64,000 bases of DNA from Elephas maximus indicus (taxonomy: Eukaryota > Chordata > Mammalia > Proboscidea > Elephantidae): positions 30,525,866 through 30,589,865 of the forward strand of contig NC_064846.1 in assembly GCF_024166365.1 (NCBI RefSeq). The letters run 5' to 3'. A program made the position numbers and the translations under genes. Of this stretch, positions 10,688-22,050 are shown in pieces (positions within the stretch are counted from its first letter, which is position 1; the number at the start of each line of letters is the position of its first letter). A model generated the notes under the pieces. The model worked only from the letters and a program-made list of their open reading frames with translations, did no database searches and was not told where the DNA came from.

Positions 10688-12066
10688 GAGGAGAGAGAAA
10701 CAGGAGCCAAAGCAAACAAAGAAAGAAAAAAAAGTGCTAACGGAGCTTGCTGTTGGAATGGAGAGAAAAGAAACTGCGAAATGGAGAAAAGCAAAAAGAA
10801 AAAGGGAAAAAGAAAGTAAAAAAACTAGATAAAAACTTGGAAAAGAAAAAAAGAAAAGCCCCCAGGAGTCCCAGAGTCCCACAGAGGGGCTCCTAAGACT
10901 GAGGAAGTGGCTCCCAGGCTGCACAGTATAGCCTGGCTAGAGGGAGTATAGATGTCACACAGCACCAGGTATTCAGGAAGACAGGAAAAGAAGATAAGTG
11001 TAGAGAGACGAGAACTGAGAAATGAAGAAAGACAGAAAGGGAAAAACAGAGAAAAAAGAAAAAAAAAAAAGAAAGAATAAGTAATGCCCCCAGGGATCCC
11101 ACCTACGTGGCTGCATAGATTGGGGGAGTGGCTCCTAAGCCACGCAGTGCAGCCTGGCTAGAAGGCGATCCCAGGCTGCAAAAAGAAAAAGAAAACAAAC
11201 AAACAAAACAAAAAGAACAAAGCAAAACAAGGGGGGAAAAAAGCCCCAGGGATCCCACCAGCATGGTATCTAGGGCCAGGGGACTGGTTCCCCAGTCGAG
11301 AGTGTCTTCAAAGCCTTTCAGGAAGAAGCAAAGATGGTATACGGAGCCAGGTGCTCCAGAAATAGGAGGGGGAGGTGTTAGGAGACACAGAAGAAACCAA
11401 GAGAGACGGAAAGAACCAACATTATTAGCTCAAGGGCCCAGCCAGTGTGGGCAGGGCGAATCCAAGCAGCCCGAGGCCAAAGCATTTGCCTTCCCGCCAT
11501 GAGACTGCAGCTGGCGGGAAGCAGAGGAGGCTGAAGGGAGGGGGTAGAAGGGGGAAGTTAGAAAAGGGTATATCGCTTGTTACCGGGTGCTTTGTCTCCT
11601 GCTGGGAACTTCGTGAAGCTGCTTTCCCGTACTCCCTGTCCGCCAATGTCCAAGCGGGCAGCGACGCTGCACTTCCCGGCTGGCTGAGTCACCACAGCCA
11701 ATCAGATGTTCGGAGGTAGAGCAGCTTGGAGAGAATGGCGGGTGGGAAGGCGTGTATCGCTGGTTACCGGATGCTGTCTCCTGCTGAGAGTTCCCAGAAG
11801 CTGCTTTCCCGTGCTCCCTGTCTGCTGATCCCCGACAGGAGTACAAGATGGCAGATCCGTGCTGTATTAGCTGATGGGGCCCTCCACAGGTGTCTCTCTT
11901 CCCTCTGTTACTTATTCTACTTGGTGCTTGGCTGAGTTCGTTATCTCTTCGTTTGGCACTTCAGGTTCCAGGCATGACGTTTGTCTGTGTTTTACTTAGT
12001 TTTTTGGGTCTTTACTGTGGAGGGACGGTGTGGTGCTTCTGTCTATAGTGCCATGTTGGCTGGAAA
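10688..12066 (-). mobile_element. Probable L1 5'UTR block with tandem monomers, reverse strand
   Basis: Read on the reverse strand, it starts 'cagccaacatggcactatag', resembling mammalian L1 starts ('gcc.a.atggc'). It is GC- and CpG-rich with pyrimidine-rich spacers, as in other mammalian L1 leaders. Two kinds of imperfect tandem unit are visible: about 210-240 bp units containing 'cccaggga/gtcccac' and 'gcctggctag' (10858-11270), and about 183 bp units containing 'gttaccgg.tgct.tgtctcctgctg' (11571-11645 and 11754-11827). There is no ORF1 or ORF2 attached; it runs directly into an RTE 3' end at 10680. A solo LTR or another repeat is a possible alternative. Confidence 0.5.
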
Positions 12067-14480
12067 TCTCTCTTCTTGTGTATCATTTTAAATACCCTCT
12101 TGAGGGTATTCTGACACAAATTTAAAATCTTGTTTGAAAACTATTTGTATTTTGATAGAAAAAAAGATTGCTACATAGATTCTAAACATTATGCTCACAG
12201 TGACTGATTTTCTTAAAAGCATCAGAAATGTGGTGTGTGTGTGCGTATCTGCGTGACAGAAAGAGAAAATAAGAGAGAGACAGCACTCACCTTAACTTTT
12301 ATTGAGGAGAGAATTCAAGTAAGTGAAGTATATAAACACTCAAGGAAATGTAAGGCGACTCTTCGTTCTGAGCCAACTGCCAAGATACAAATTAATGAGA
12401 CTTTGTTAAATTTTAATTTGAGACTACTAAAAAAAAAATTTTTTGTTTTTTTTTAGACTAGTTTTGGAAAAAAGTTTTCCTAGTAAATTTTCTTTCATGG
12501 CTGCTAAACAATAAATATATTGACCTATTAATAGTGTAGTTTCTTTCAAACATAATTGAACTCCTTAACTATGGAACAACTTTTGGCAACAGGCCTTTAT
12601 CATCCCTTGATATAATTCAAATAATCGCTAATTTATCCTATAGAAGTAAAAGTTTTTTTTTTTCTGTCATTCTGCCCTTTGATTCCATTTCAAAACCCTT
12701 CTTTTGGCTTCTTATGTTGTTATTGTTGTTTGCCGTTTCATGTTGCTGTTATTTTTTATTTGGCTACAGAATCTTTTGCAGCATCTTATCAAAGGAAAAG
12801 AAAATAACTTCATATTGTTGGAAAACTAAAGTTGTATCTGCATTCTGAATCGTGTTATGGAAACGTTATCTTACCTTAGCAAAAATGTTTTTATACCATC
12901 ACCTGTGAGTCATTTGGATCTACAGAAAATAAAATGTATGCCCGTCACTAACATAATGATTTTCAGAAGGCCTCATTGGTAAGATGGAAAAATCATAAAG
13001 AAAAAAATTTCTAGCCCCAAAATTTCTTCTCACCTTCAGTAAGTAAATATAGCCATCTCTCAGTAATATTTTCCATTTTCGATGTACACCACCAGGAAGG
13101 TAATTTGTGAAAGGTAATTCATCAGACTCTGTGATTACCTATTTCTTGAGCCCATTTGATTTCCAAAACATAGGACAAAGACCATGAATCACCATCATGC
13201 TTTTTCCCCCTTGCCTTTCTGGCTTTACAATATATTTTCAAATTCCCCTTGTATTTACACATGATGTGCTTAACAGTCAGATATGTTCCACGGATTGTTA
13301 TACATGCAGTAGCGTGTTTAAAAAATTACTCACTTTGCTCATGAGCCAGTTTATTGCCCTTTGTGCAAAGTAACAAGCCATTCTGTATGGTTGAAAGGTC
13401 TTGATTCAAGTGTTTACAGCGCACAGCTCCTTCATGGCTGAAAGCTTCTAGTGATTTCAATCTTGCTGTCACTCATACAAATCACATCTACACAGTGTCT
13501 GATTACAATAGATATTTTTTTTCAATTCTTGGTTGCAAGAGTTTCCTGATTAAATGTGACCATTACCAGCACTGTTCCATCTCTTCACTTCCCGCACCAT
13601 TCTCCCTCACCATCACCATTTACTCAGCTGCCATCAGAAAACTCACTATGTGACAATAAAGTACCATTCCAGATTTTTGTATGGACTAGCTCTCTCTGCC
13701 ATCAATTTAAGCCAAATAATATGCAAAACTAAGGTCTTTTGATTTGACAATTATTTTAAACAGTACTTTGATTTTTAACAAATCACTGAAGTTTAAAGAC
13801 ATTATATATGACAATTCACACTGATTATACATTTGGAGAAATATCTTACAGTGAATTTTAAGGATTCATTCTTGGAGTGTTCTTATTATAAATGAATAAG
13901 CCAGATTCTCCCAATGGTATATCTACTACCTGGCAGTGAGCTACTTATATTGACATTTTGGAACTACTACAGTTTTCATTTCATAAAATGTTAACATAGT
14001 AGTTAACACAGGAAATCTGACTCAGTGCTTTTCTTAGCCAAAGAAACAGATTGGATAGGGAAAAATCCTTATTGACAATGGGAAGCACTCTGATACATCT
14101 GTAATTACAGTGTCCCTCTTTTTTTTCTCTTAATACAGTATCTCACTATGTGTTAAAAAAAAATGTGTTACTGCCCTTGAAATCCTCATATTGACCTGCA
14201 CTAACTGGAGTTGTTCTAGTTCCCGTTTTGAGAACCGGGAAACACGAAGTAAATTCTCTTTTTCAAGGCCTTGTATGATATCTATGGTAGAGACTGAAAT
14301 AATAATGTATCGGTGCAGACAATATGTGATGTGTTTCTTAAGCAATCTTTGTCATTACTTGCAGGCAATTTTCTTAACTACTAAATAACAGCTTCTGACA
14401 AATCAGTAAACATAACTACCAAGCCAAATGTAACACAGACAAAGTGCTAGTGATAATAGTCATATGGTACTTGGCACTTT
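12067..14480. other. AT-rich intergenic sequence, nothing recognised
   Basis: I see no gene or clear repeat family in this 2.4 kb, apart from short poly-T and (GT)n runs. Whether any of it is conserved noncoding sequence cannot be judged from one genome. Confidence 0.5.
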
Positions 14481-14491
14481 ACAAAATATTT

Positions 14492-14871
14492 GTTGTTGTT
14501 TTTTTTTTGTTGTTGTTGTTAGATGCCATTGAGTGGGTTCCCACTCATACCGACCCTATGCACAACAGAACAAAACACCACCCAGTCTTGCGCCATCCTC
14601 ACAATTTTTATGCTTAAGCCCACTGTTGCAGCCACTGTGTCAGTTTATCTCATTCAGGCTCTCTGTCACTGACCCTCTACTTTACCAAGCATAATGTCCT
14701 TCACCAGGGACTAGTCCCTCCTGATAACATGTCCAAAATATGTGCAACAAAGTCTTTCCATCCTCACTTCTAAGGAGCATTCTGGCTGTATTTCTTCCAA
14801 GACAGATTTGTTCGTTCTTCTGGAAGTCCATGGTATATTCAATATTTTTAGCCAACACACTAAAACCACTA
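14492..14871 (-). mobile_element. RTE 3' fragment with target-site duplication
   Basis: Reverse-strand RTE 3' end: the (TTG)n terminus at 14500, the '...cctatgcacaacagaac' tail and the 'ccatggtatattcaatattt' region. The direct repeat 'acaaaatattt' at 14481-14491 and 14872-14882 brackets it, so it is a 5'-truncated insertion of about 380 bp. Confidence 0.85.
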
Positions 14872-14882
14872 ACAAAATATTT

Positions 14883-15060
14883 TCACATCCATCATCTCAT
14901 TTGTTTCTCCAAACAACCTTAGAAGCAGGTAATGTAGGTATTATCCTCATTTTAGAGGTATAAAATCTAAAACAAAGAGAGCTTAAGTAACTTGTCCAAG
15001 GTCACAGAGCTAGGAAGTAGAAGAATGAGGATTCTAAAACATAGCGCCATCCCAGAACTT
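14883..15060 (-). repeat. MIR SINE, reverse strand
   Basis: Contains 'tattatcctcattttagagg' and 'aacttgtccaaggtcacaga', the reverse complement of the MIR 3' core. The RTE fragment at 14492-14871 sits on its left edge. Confidence 0.75.
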
Positions 15061-15204
15061 ACAATTTATCTCTAGACAAAGAGATATGTTTCTAAGCATT
15101 TTTGTCAGAATGCAAACTCCATTTGTCAGATAATTGCATTTTAGTTAGGCACCCCTTAGCAATTTTCACTAAACTATGGCTCAGCCAAGAAAAAAGGAAA
15201 AAAA

Positions 15205-15268
15205 GAATCCTTGCCATCCAGTCGATTCCAACTCATAGCGACCTTATAAGACAGAGTAGAACTGCCCC
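15205..15268 (-). repeat. AfroSINE tail fragment joined to an RTE
   Basis: The + strand reads 'ttgccatccagtcgattcca' followed by the 'gacagagtagaactgcccc' segment, which is the reverse complement of the AfroSINE 3' half. It stops exactly where forward-strand RTE sequence begins (about 15270). Confidence 0.8.
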
Positions 15269-15269
15269 A

Positions 15270-16580
15270 ACAAACGGATGCAGCGCTGGAAGTGCTGATT
15301 GGTCTATGCCAAGAAATTTGGAAGACAGCTACCTGGCCAACCAACTGGAGATCTGTATTTATGCCTATTTCCAAGAAAGGTGATCCAACCAAATGCAGAA
15401 TTATTGAACAATATCATTAATATCACATGCAAGTAAAATTTTGCTGAAGATCATTCAAAAGTGGCTGCAGCAGTATATCCACAGGGAACTGCCAGAAATT
15501 CAGGCTGGTTTCAGAAGAGGACGTGGTACCAGGGATATCATTACTGATGTCAGATGGACCCTGGCTGAAAGCAGAGAATACCATGCAGATGTTTACCTGT
15601 GTTTTATTGACTATGCAAAGGCATTCGACTATGTGGATCATAACATATTATGGATAACATTGCAGAGAATGGGAATTCCAGAAAACTTAATTTTCTTCAT
15701 GAGAAACTTGTACATAGATCAAGAGACAGTTGTTCAAACAGAACAAGGGGATACCGCATGGTTTAAAGACAGGAAAGGGGTTCGTCGGGGTTGTATCCTT
15801 TCACCATACCCATTCAATCTGTATGCTGAGCAAATAATCTGAGAAGCTGGACTCTATGAAGAAGAATGGGCCATCAGGATTGGAGGAAGACTCATTAACA
15901 ACCTGCATTATGCAGATGACACAACCTTGCTTGCTAAAAGTGAAGAGGACTCGAAGCACTTACTGATGAAGATCAAAGACCACCCTTCAGTATGGGTTAC
16001 ACCTCAACATAAAGAAAACAAAAATTCTCACAACTGGACCACTAAGCAATATCATGATAAACGGGGAGAACGTTGAAGTTGTCAAGGATTTTATTTTACT
16101 TGGATCCACAGTCAACACCCATGGAAGCAGCATTGGGCAAATCTGCTGCAAAATACCTCTTTAAATTTTTCAAAAGCAAGGATATCACATTGAGGACTAA
16201 GGTGCTCCTGACCCAAGTCATGGTGTTTTCAATCGCCCTATATGCGTAAGAAAGTTGGGCATTGGATAAGGAAGACAGAAGAAGAATTGATGCCTTTGAA
16301 TTATGGTGTTGGCGAGGAATATTGAATATACCACGGACTGCCAAAAGAATGAGCAAATCTGTCTTGGAAGAAGTACAGCCAGAATGCCCATTAGAAGCAA
16401 GCATGGTCACCAAAAAAGGAAGATCCTCAAAGAGATGAATTGACACAGTGGCTGAAAAATGGACTTAAGCATAACAAGGATTATGAAGATGGTATGAGAC
16501 CCGGCAGTGTTTCATTCTGTTGTACATATAGGGTCGCTGTGAGTCAGAACCAACTTGATGGCACCTAACAACAACAAAAC
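15270..16580 (+). mobile_element. RTE/BovB-like LINE, reverse transcriptase to 3' end, broken
   Basis: Codes in pieces for the RTE reverse transcriptase. In 15441-15842 one reads 'QAGFRRGRGTRDII', 'LCFIDYAKAFDYVDHNI' (motif A) and 'GVRRGCILSPYPFNLYAEQII' (motif B). A TGA at 15840 breaks the frame. The 'YADDT' catalytic box follows near 15910 and the C-terminal region ('NIPRTAKRMSKSVLEEV'-like) lies at 16310-16380. It ends in the CAA-rich RTE tail near 16575. The 5' part (leader and endonuclease) is absent. Dead copy. Confidence 0.9.
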
Positions 16581-16741
16581 ACTGCAGTTATTCTTTTGTG
16601 CCTTCCTGGGAGAAGTGCATGGGCCTTGCAGCCAGAGGGCGGTGCTGGGTCATAATAGAACCCAAGCTGACCTTGTCTCCATTCTCCAGACTTGCTAGCC
16701 TGACTCCCATTTCCTAAAAGGGGCCAGAGCTGATAATTTTT

Positions 16742-16903
16742 TGGAACCCCTGATGGCATAGTGGTTGACAGCTATGGTTGCTAACCAAAAGGTCAGCAGT
16801 TCAAATGCATCAGGGACTCTTTGGAAGCTCTGTGGGGCTGTTCTACTCTGTCCTATAGGGTCACTATGCGTCAGAATCAATTTGGTGTTTGTTTGTTTTT
16901 AAC
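16742..16903 (+). repeat. AfroSINE
   Basis: Starts 'ggaacccctgatggcatagt', contains the B-box-like 'ggtcagcagttcaaatgc' and ends with 'agggtcactatgcgtcagaa' plus a G/T-rich tail. Confidence 0.9.
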
Positions 16904-16974
16904 AACATCCTTATGAGGAAATCAAAAGATAGATATGTCTCAATGTAATTTTGCAAGTCATGAGAATGTGTTTC

Positions 16975-17378
16975 TTTCATTCTTTTTTATTGAGTCAACT
17001 TAGATCCAGTTTGTCCTAACAAAATTTGGTATATGCATACAATGGAATGTTCCTGATCCATAAAGAGAAATGAAGCCCTGCTACACAGCACAACATGGAT
17101 GAACCTTGAAAAGACTACGCTGAGCGAAATAAGTCAGTCACAACAGAACAAATACTGTATAAACTCACTTACATGAAGTAAGCAAATACATTGAAATCAA
17201 AGCTTATTACTGGTTACCAGGGGTGGGAGGGAGGGGGAAAGGGAGAATTTCTCTTGAGGGGCACTGTGTTTATGTTAATGGTGGATAAGCGTCTTGCAAT
17301 GTCACTGAATTGTGCTTGTAGAAACTTGAATTGACTAGTGTTTTGTTGCATATTTTTGCACCACAATAAAAAAATCAG
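16975..17378 (+). mobile_element. Old L1 3' end, forward strand
   Basis: Contains the end of L1 ORF2 in decayed form ('atacaatggaatgttcctga', 'catggatgaaccttgaaaag') and a 3'UTR-like G-rich segment near 17220. An AATAAA lies at 17366. It faces tail-to-tail with the reverse-strand L1 that starts at about 17395. Confidence 0.8.
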
Positions 17379-18990
17379 TTTATCCATTATCAAACCATTT
17401 TTAAAAATTTTTATTGTGGTTTAAGTAAAGCTCACAAATTAAGTCAGTCTCTCAAACAAAAATTTATATACACCTTGCTATATACTTCTAGTTGCTCTCC
17501 TCCTAATTAGACAGCACACTTTTCTATCCACCCTGTATTTCCATGTCCATTCAGCCAGCTTCTGTCTCTCTCTGCCTTCTCATCTCCCCTCCAGACAGGA
17601 GCTGCCCACATAGTCTCATGTGTCTACTTGAGCCAAGAAGCTCACTCCTCACCAGTATCATTTACTATCATATAGTCCAGTCCAATCCCTGTCTGAAGAG
17701 TTGGCTTTGGGAATGGTTCCTGTCTTGGCTAACAGAAGCTCTGGGGACCATAACCTCCAGGGTCCTTCTAGTCTCAGTCAGAACATTAAGTCTCAACTTT
17801 TTACTAGAATTTGAGGTCTGCATCCCACTGCTTTCCTGCTCCTTCAGGGATTCTCCATTGTGTTCCGTGTCAGGGCAGTCATTGGTTGTAACCAGGCACC
17901 ATCTAGTTCTTCTGGTCTCAGGATGGTGTAGTCTCTGGTTTATGTGACCCTTTCTGTCTCTTGGACTCATAATTACCTTGTGTCTCTGGTGTTCTTCATT
18001 CTTCTCTGATCTAGGTGGGTTGAGACACATTGTGCATCTTAACTGGTGGCTTGCTAGCATTTAAGACCCCAGACGCCACTCTCCAAAGTGGGACGCAAAA
18101 TGTTTTCTTAACAGATCTTATTATGCCAATTGTCCTAGATGTCCCCTGAAACCACGGTTTCCAAACCCCTCCCCTGCTACGCTGGCCTTTGAAGTGTTCA
18201 GTTTATTCAGGAAACTTCTTTGCTTTTGGCTTACTCCAGTTGTGCTGACCTCTTCTTTCCTTGCACCTAAAATAGTTCTTCTCTACAATCTAATTAGCGA
18301 AAACCTCTGTCCCTCCCACTCTCCCGGCTCTCGTAACCAGCAAAGAATATTTTCTTCTCTGTTTAAACTATTTCTTGTCTTCTTATAATAGTGGTTCTCA
18401 TACAATATTAGTCCTTTTGCAAATGACTAATTTCACTCAGCATAATGCTGTCCAGATTCCTCCATGTTATGAAATGTTTCACGGATTCATCATTGTTCTT
18501 TATTGATGCATAGTATTCCATTGTGTGAATATACCATAAATTATCCATTCCGCCATTGACGGGCACCTTGGTTGCATCCATCTTTTTGATATTGTAAACA
18601 GCGCTGCAATGAACATGGGTGTGCATATATCTGTTCGTGTAAAGGCTCTTATTTCTCTAGGATATATTCCAAGGAGTGGGATTGCTGGACCCCTATGGTA
18701 GTTCTATTTCTAGCTTTTTAAGGAAGCACCAAATCAATTTCCAAAGTGGTTGTACTATTTGACATTCCCACCAGCAGTGTATAAGTGTCCCAGTCTCTCC
18801 ACAACCTCTCCAACATTTATTATTTTGTGTTTTTTGTATTAATGCCAGCCTTGTTGGAGTGAGATGGAATCTCATTGTAGTTTTGATTTGCATTTCTCTA
18901 ATGGCTAAAGATCGTATTTCCCCATGTATCTGGTAGCTACCTGAAAGTCTTCTTTAGTGAAGTGTCTGTTCATACCCTTCGCCCATTTTT

Positions 18991-21089
18991 TTTATTAACT
19001 TTTATTGAGCTTCAAGTGAACATTTACAAATCAAGTCAGACTGTCCCATATAAGTTTATATACACCTTACTCCGTACTCCCACTTGCTCTCCCCCTAATG
19101 AGTCAGCCCTTCCAGTCTCTCCTTTCTTGACAATTTTGCCAGCTTCCAACTCTCTCTATCCTCCCATCCTCCCTCCAGACAGGAGATGCCAACACAGTCT
19201 CAAGTGCCCACCTGATATAATTAGCTCACTCTTCATCAGCATCTCTCTCCTACCCACTGTCCAGTCCCTTTCATGTCTGATGAGTTGTCTTCGGGAATGG
19301 TTCCTGTCCTGGGCCAACAGAAGGCTTGGGGACCCTGACCACTGGGATTCCTCTAGTCTCAGTCAGACCATTAAGTATGGTCCTTTTATGAGAATTTGGG
19401 GTCTGCATGCCACTGATCTCCTGCTCCCTCAGGGGTTCTCTGTTGTGCTCCCTGTCAGGGCAGTCATCGATTGTGGCCGGGCACCAACTAGTTCTTCTGG
19501 TCTCAGGATGATGTAGGTCTCTGGTTCATGTGGCCCTTTCTGTCTCTTGGGCTCTTAGTTCTCGTGTGACCTTGGTGTTCTTCATTCTCCTTTGCTCCAG
19601 GTGGGTTGAGACCAGTTGATGCATCTTAGATGGCCGCTTGTTAGCATTTAAGACCCCAGACACCACATTTCAAAGTGGGATGCAGAATGTTTTCATAATA
19701 GAATTATTTTGCCAGTTGACTTAGAAGTCCCCTTAAACCATGGTTCCCAAACCCCCGCCCTTGCTCCACTGACCTTTGAGGCATTCATTTTATCCCGGAA
19801 ACTTCTTTGCTTTTGGTCCAGTCCAACTGAACTGACCTTCCATGTATTGAGTGTTGTCCTTCCCTTCACCTAAAGCAGTTCTTATCTACTAATTCATCAG
19901 TAAAAAACCCTGTCCCTCCCTCCCTCCCTCCCCCCCTCGTAACCACAGAAGTATGTGTTCTTCTCAGTTTATACTATTTCTCAGGATCTTATAATAGTGG
20001 TCTTATACAATATTTGTCCTTTTGCCTCTGACTAATTTCGCTCAGCATAATGCCTTCCAGGTTCCTCCGTGTTATGAAGTGTTTCACACATTCGTCACTG
20101 TTCTTTTTCGATGCGTAGTATTCCATTGTGTGAATATACCACAATTTATTTACCCATTCATCCGCTGATGGACACCTTGGTTGCTTCCAGCTTTTTGCTA
20201 TTGTCAACAGAGCTGCAATAAACATGGGTGTGCATATATCTGTTTGTGTGAAGGCTCTTGTTTCTCTAGGGTATATTCTGAGGAGTGGGATTGCTGGGTT
20301 GTATGGTAGTTCTATTTCTAACTGTTTAAGATAACGCCAGATAGATTTCCAAAGTGGTTGTACCATTTTACATTCCCACCAGCAGTGTGTAAGAGTTCCA
20401 ATCTCTCCGCAGCCTCTCTAACACTTATTCTTTTGTGTTTTTTGGATTAATGCCAGCCTTGTTGGAGTGAGATGGAATCTCATCGTGGTTTTAATTTGCA
20501 TTTCTCTAATGGCTAATGATCGAGAGCATTTTCTCATGTATGTTAGCTGCCTGAGTATCTTCTTTAGTGAAGTGTGTGTTCATATCCTTTACCCACTTCT
20601 TGATTGGGTTGTTTGTCTTTTTGTGGTTGAGTTTTGACAGAATCATGTAGATTTTAGAGATCAGGCACTGGTCAGAGATGTCATAGCTGAAAATTCTTTC
20701 CCAGTCTGTAGGTGGTCTTTTTACTCTTTTGGTGAAGTCTTTAGATGAGCATAGGTGTTTGATTTTTAGGAGCTCCCGGTTATCTGGTTTCTCTTCGTCA
20801 TTTTTGGTAATGTTTTGTATTCTGTGTATTCCTTGTATTAGGGCTCCTAAGGTTGTCCCTATTTTTTCTCCCATGATCTTTATCGTTTTAGTCTTTATGT
20901 TTAGGTCTTTGATCCACTTGGAGTTAGTTTTTGTGCATGGTGTGAGGTATGGGTCCTGTTTCATTCTTTTGCAAATGGATATCCAGTTATGCCAGCACCA
21001 TTTGTTAAAAAGACTATCTTTTCCCCAATTAACTGACACTGGGCCTTTGTCAAATATCAGCTGCTCATATGTGGATGGATTTATATCTG
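18991..21089 (-). mobile_element. 5'-truncated L1 nested in the older L1, with 16-bp duplication
   Basis: The direct repeat 'cccttcgcccattttt' occurs at 18975-18990 and 21090-21105 and is present once in the host frame, so the ends are exact. The insert holds the last part of ORF2 and a 3'UTR of about 1 kb (18991-19988). In 20366-19989 one reads 'VQPLWKSIWRYLKQLEIELPYNPAIPLL', 'ICTPMFIAALLTIAKSW' and 'WYIHTMEYYASKKN', the L1 ORF2 C-terminal domain. The open frame 21150-20506 crosses the right junction and is a chance fusion of the two copies. A T-run next to 18990 is the remnant of its poly-A tail. Confidence 0.93.
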
Positions 21090-21824
21090 CCCTTCGCCCA
21101 TTTTTAATTGGGTTATATGTCTTTTTGTTCTTCAGTTTTTGCAGTATCATGTCGATTTTAGAGATCAGACGGTGGTTGGAAATGTCATAGCTAAAAACTT
21201 TTTCCCAGTGTGTAGGTAATCTTTTAACTCTTTTGGTGAAATCCTTTGATGAGCATAGGTGTTTTTTAGGAGCTTCCAGTTATCTAGTTTCTCTTCTGGT
21301 GATTGTGCATTGTGAGTAATGTTTTGTATACTGTTTGTGCCATGTCTTAGGGCTCCTGACATTGTCCCTATTTTTTCTTCCATGACCTTAATCATTTTAG
21401 ATTTTACATTTAGGTCTTTGGTCCATTTTGAGTTAGTTTTTGTGCATGGTGTGAGGTATGGGCCTTGTTTCATTTTTTTTTGCAGATGGATATCCAGTTA
21501 TGCAAGCACCATCTGTTAAAGAGACTGTCTTTTCGCCTATTTAACTGACTTTAGGCCTTTGTCAAACATCAAATATCAGCTGCTCATATGTGGATGGATT
21601 TATGTCCGGATTCTCAATTCTGTTCCAGTGGTCTGTGTGTCTGTTGTTCTACCAGTACCAGGCTGTTTTGACTACTGTGGTGGTATAATAGTTTCCAAAA
21701 TCAGGTAGAGTAAGGCCTCCCACTTTGTTCTTCTTTTTTGGTAATGCTTTATGTATCCGGGACCTCTTTCCCTTCCGTATGAAGTTCGTGATTTGTTTCT
21801 CCATCTCATTAAAAAATATCATTG

Positions 21825-22050
21825 ACACAGGAGACTATGCAGGCAAATCCTGTCTGGTGGTGAGATGAGAAGAGGGGTACAGAAGCTGGTTGAATGGACC
21901 CAGGGAATACAGGATGGAGAGGAGGAATGTGCTGTCTCTTTAAGGGGACAGCAGCTGGGAGTTCACAGCAGGAGTGTAACAGCTTTTTGTATGAGACACT
22001 GACATGATTTGTAAACTTTCACCTAAAGCACAAAAAATAAATTAAAAAAA
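21825..22050 (+). mobile_element. L1 3'UTR tail, forward strand, inserted in the older L1
   Basis: The segment ends 'gatttgtaaactttcaccta' then 'aaagcacaaaaaataaa' and an A-run. This is the reverse complement of the L1 3' end seen at 18991-19040, so it is a severely 5'-truncated L1 in the opposite orientation. The flanks 'aaaaaatatcattg' (left) and 'aaaaaaatgtcgttg' (right) look like a diverged target-site duplication. ORF2 of the host resumes directly after it. Confidence 0.85.

Noticed and set aside
20506..21150. 214-codon reverse ORF taken as one L1 ORF2 piece
   Set aside because: It crosses the nested-insertion junction at 21089/21090, so it fuses two different L1 copies by chance.
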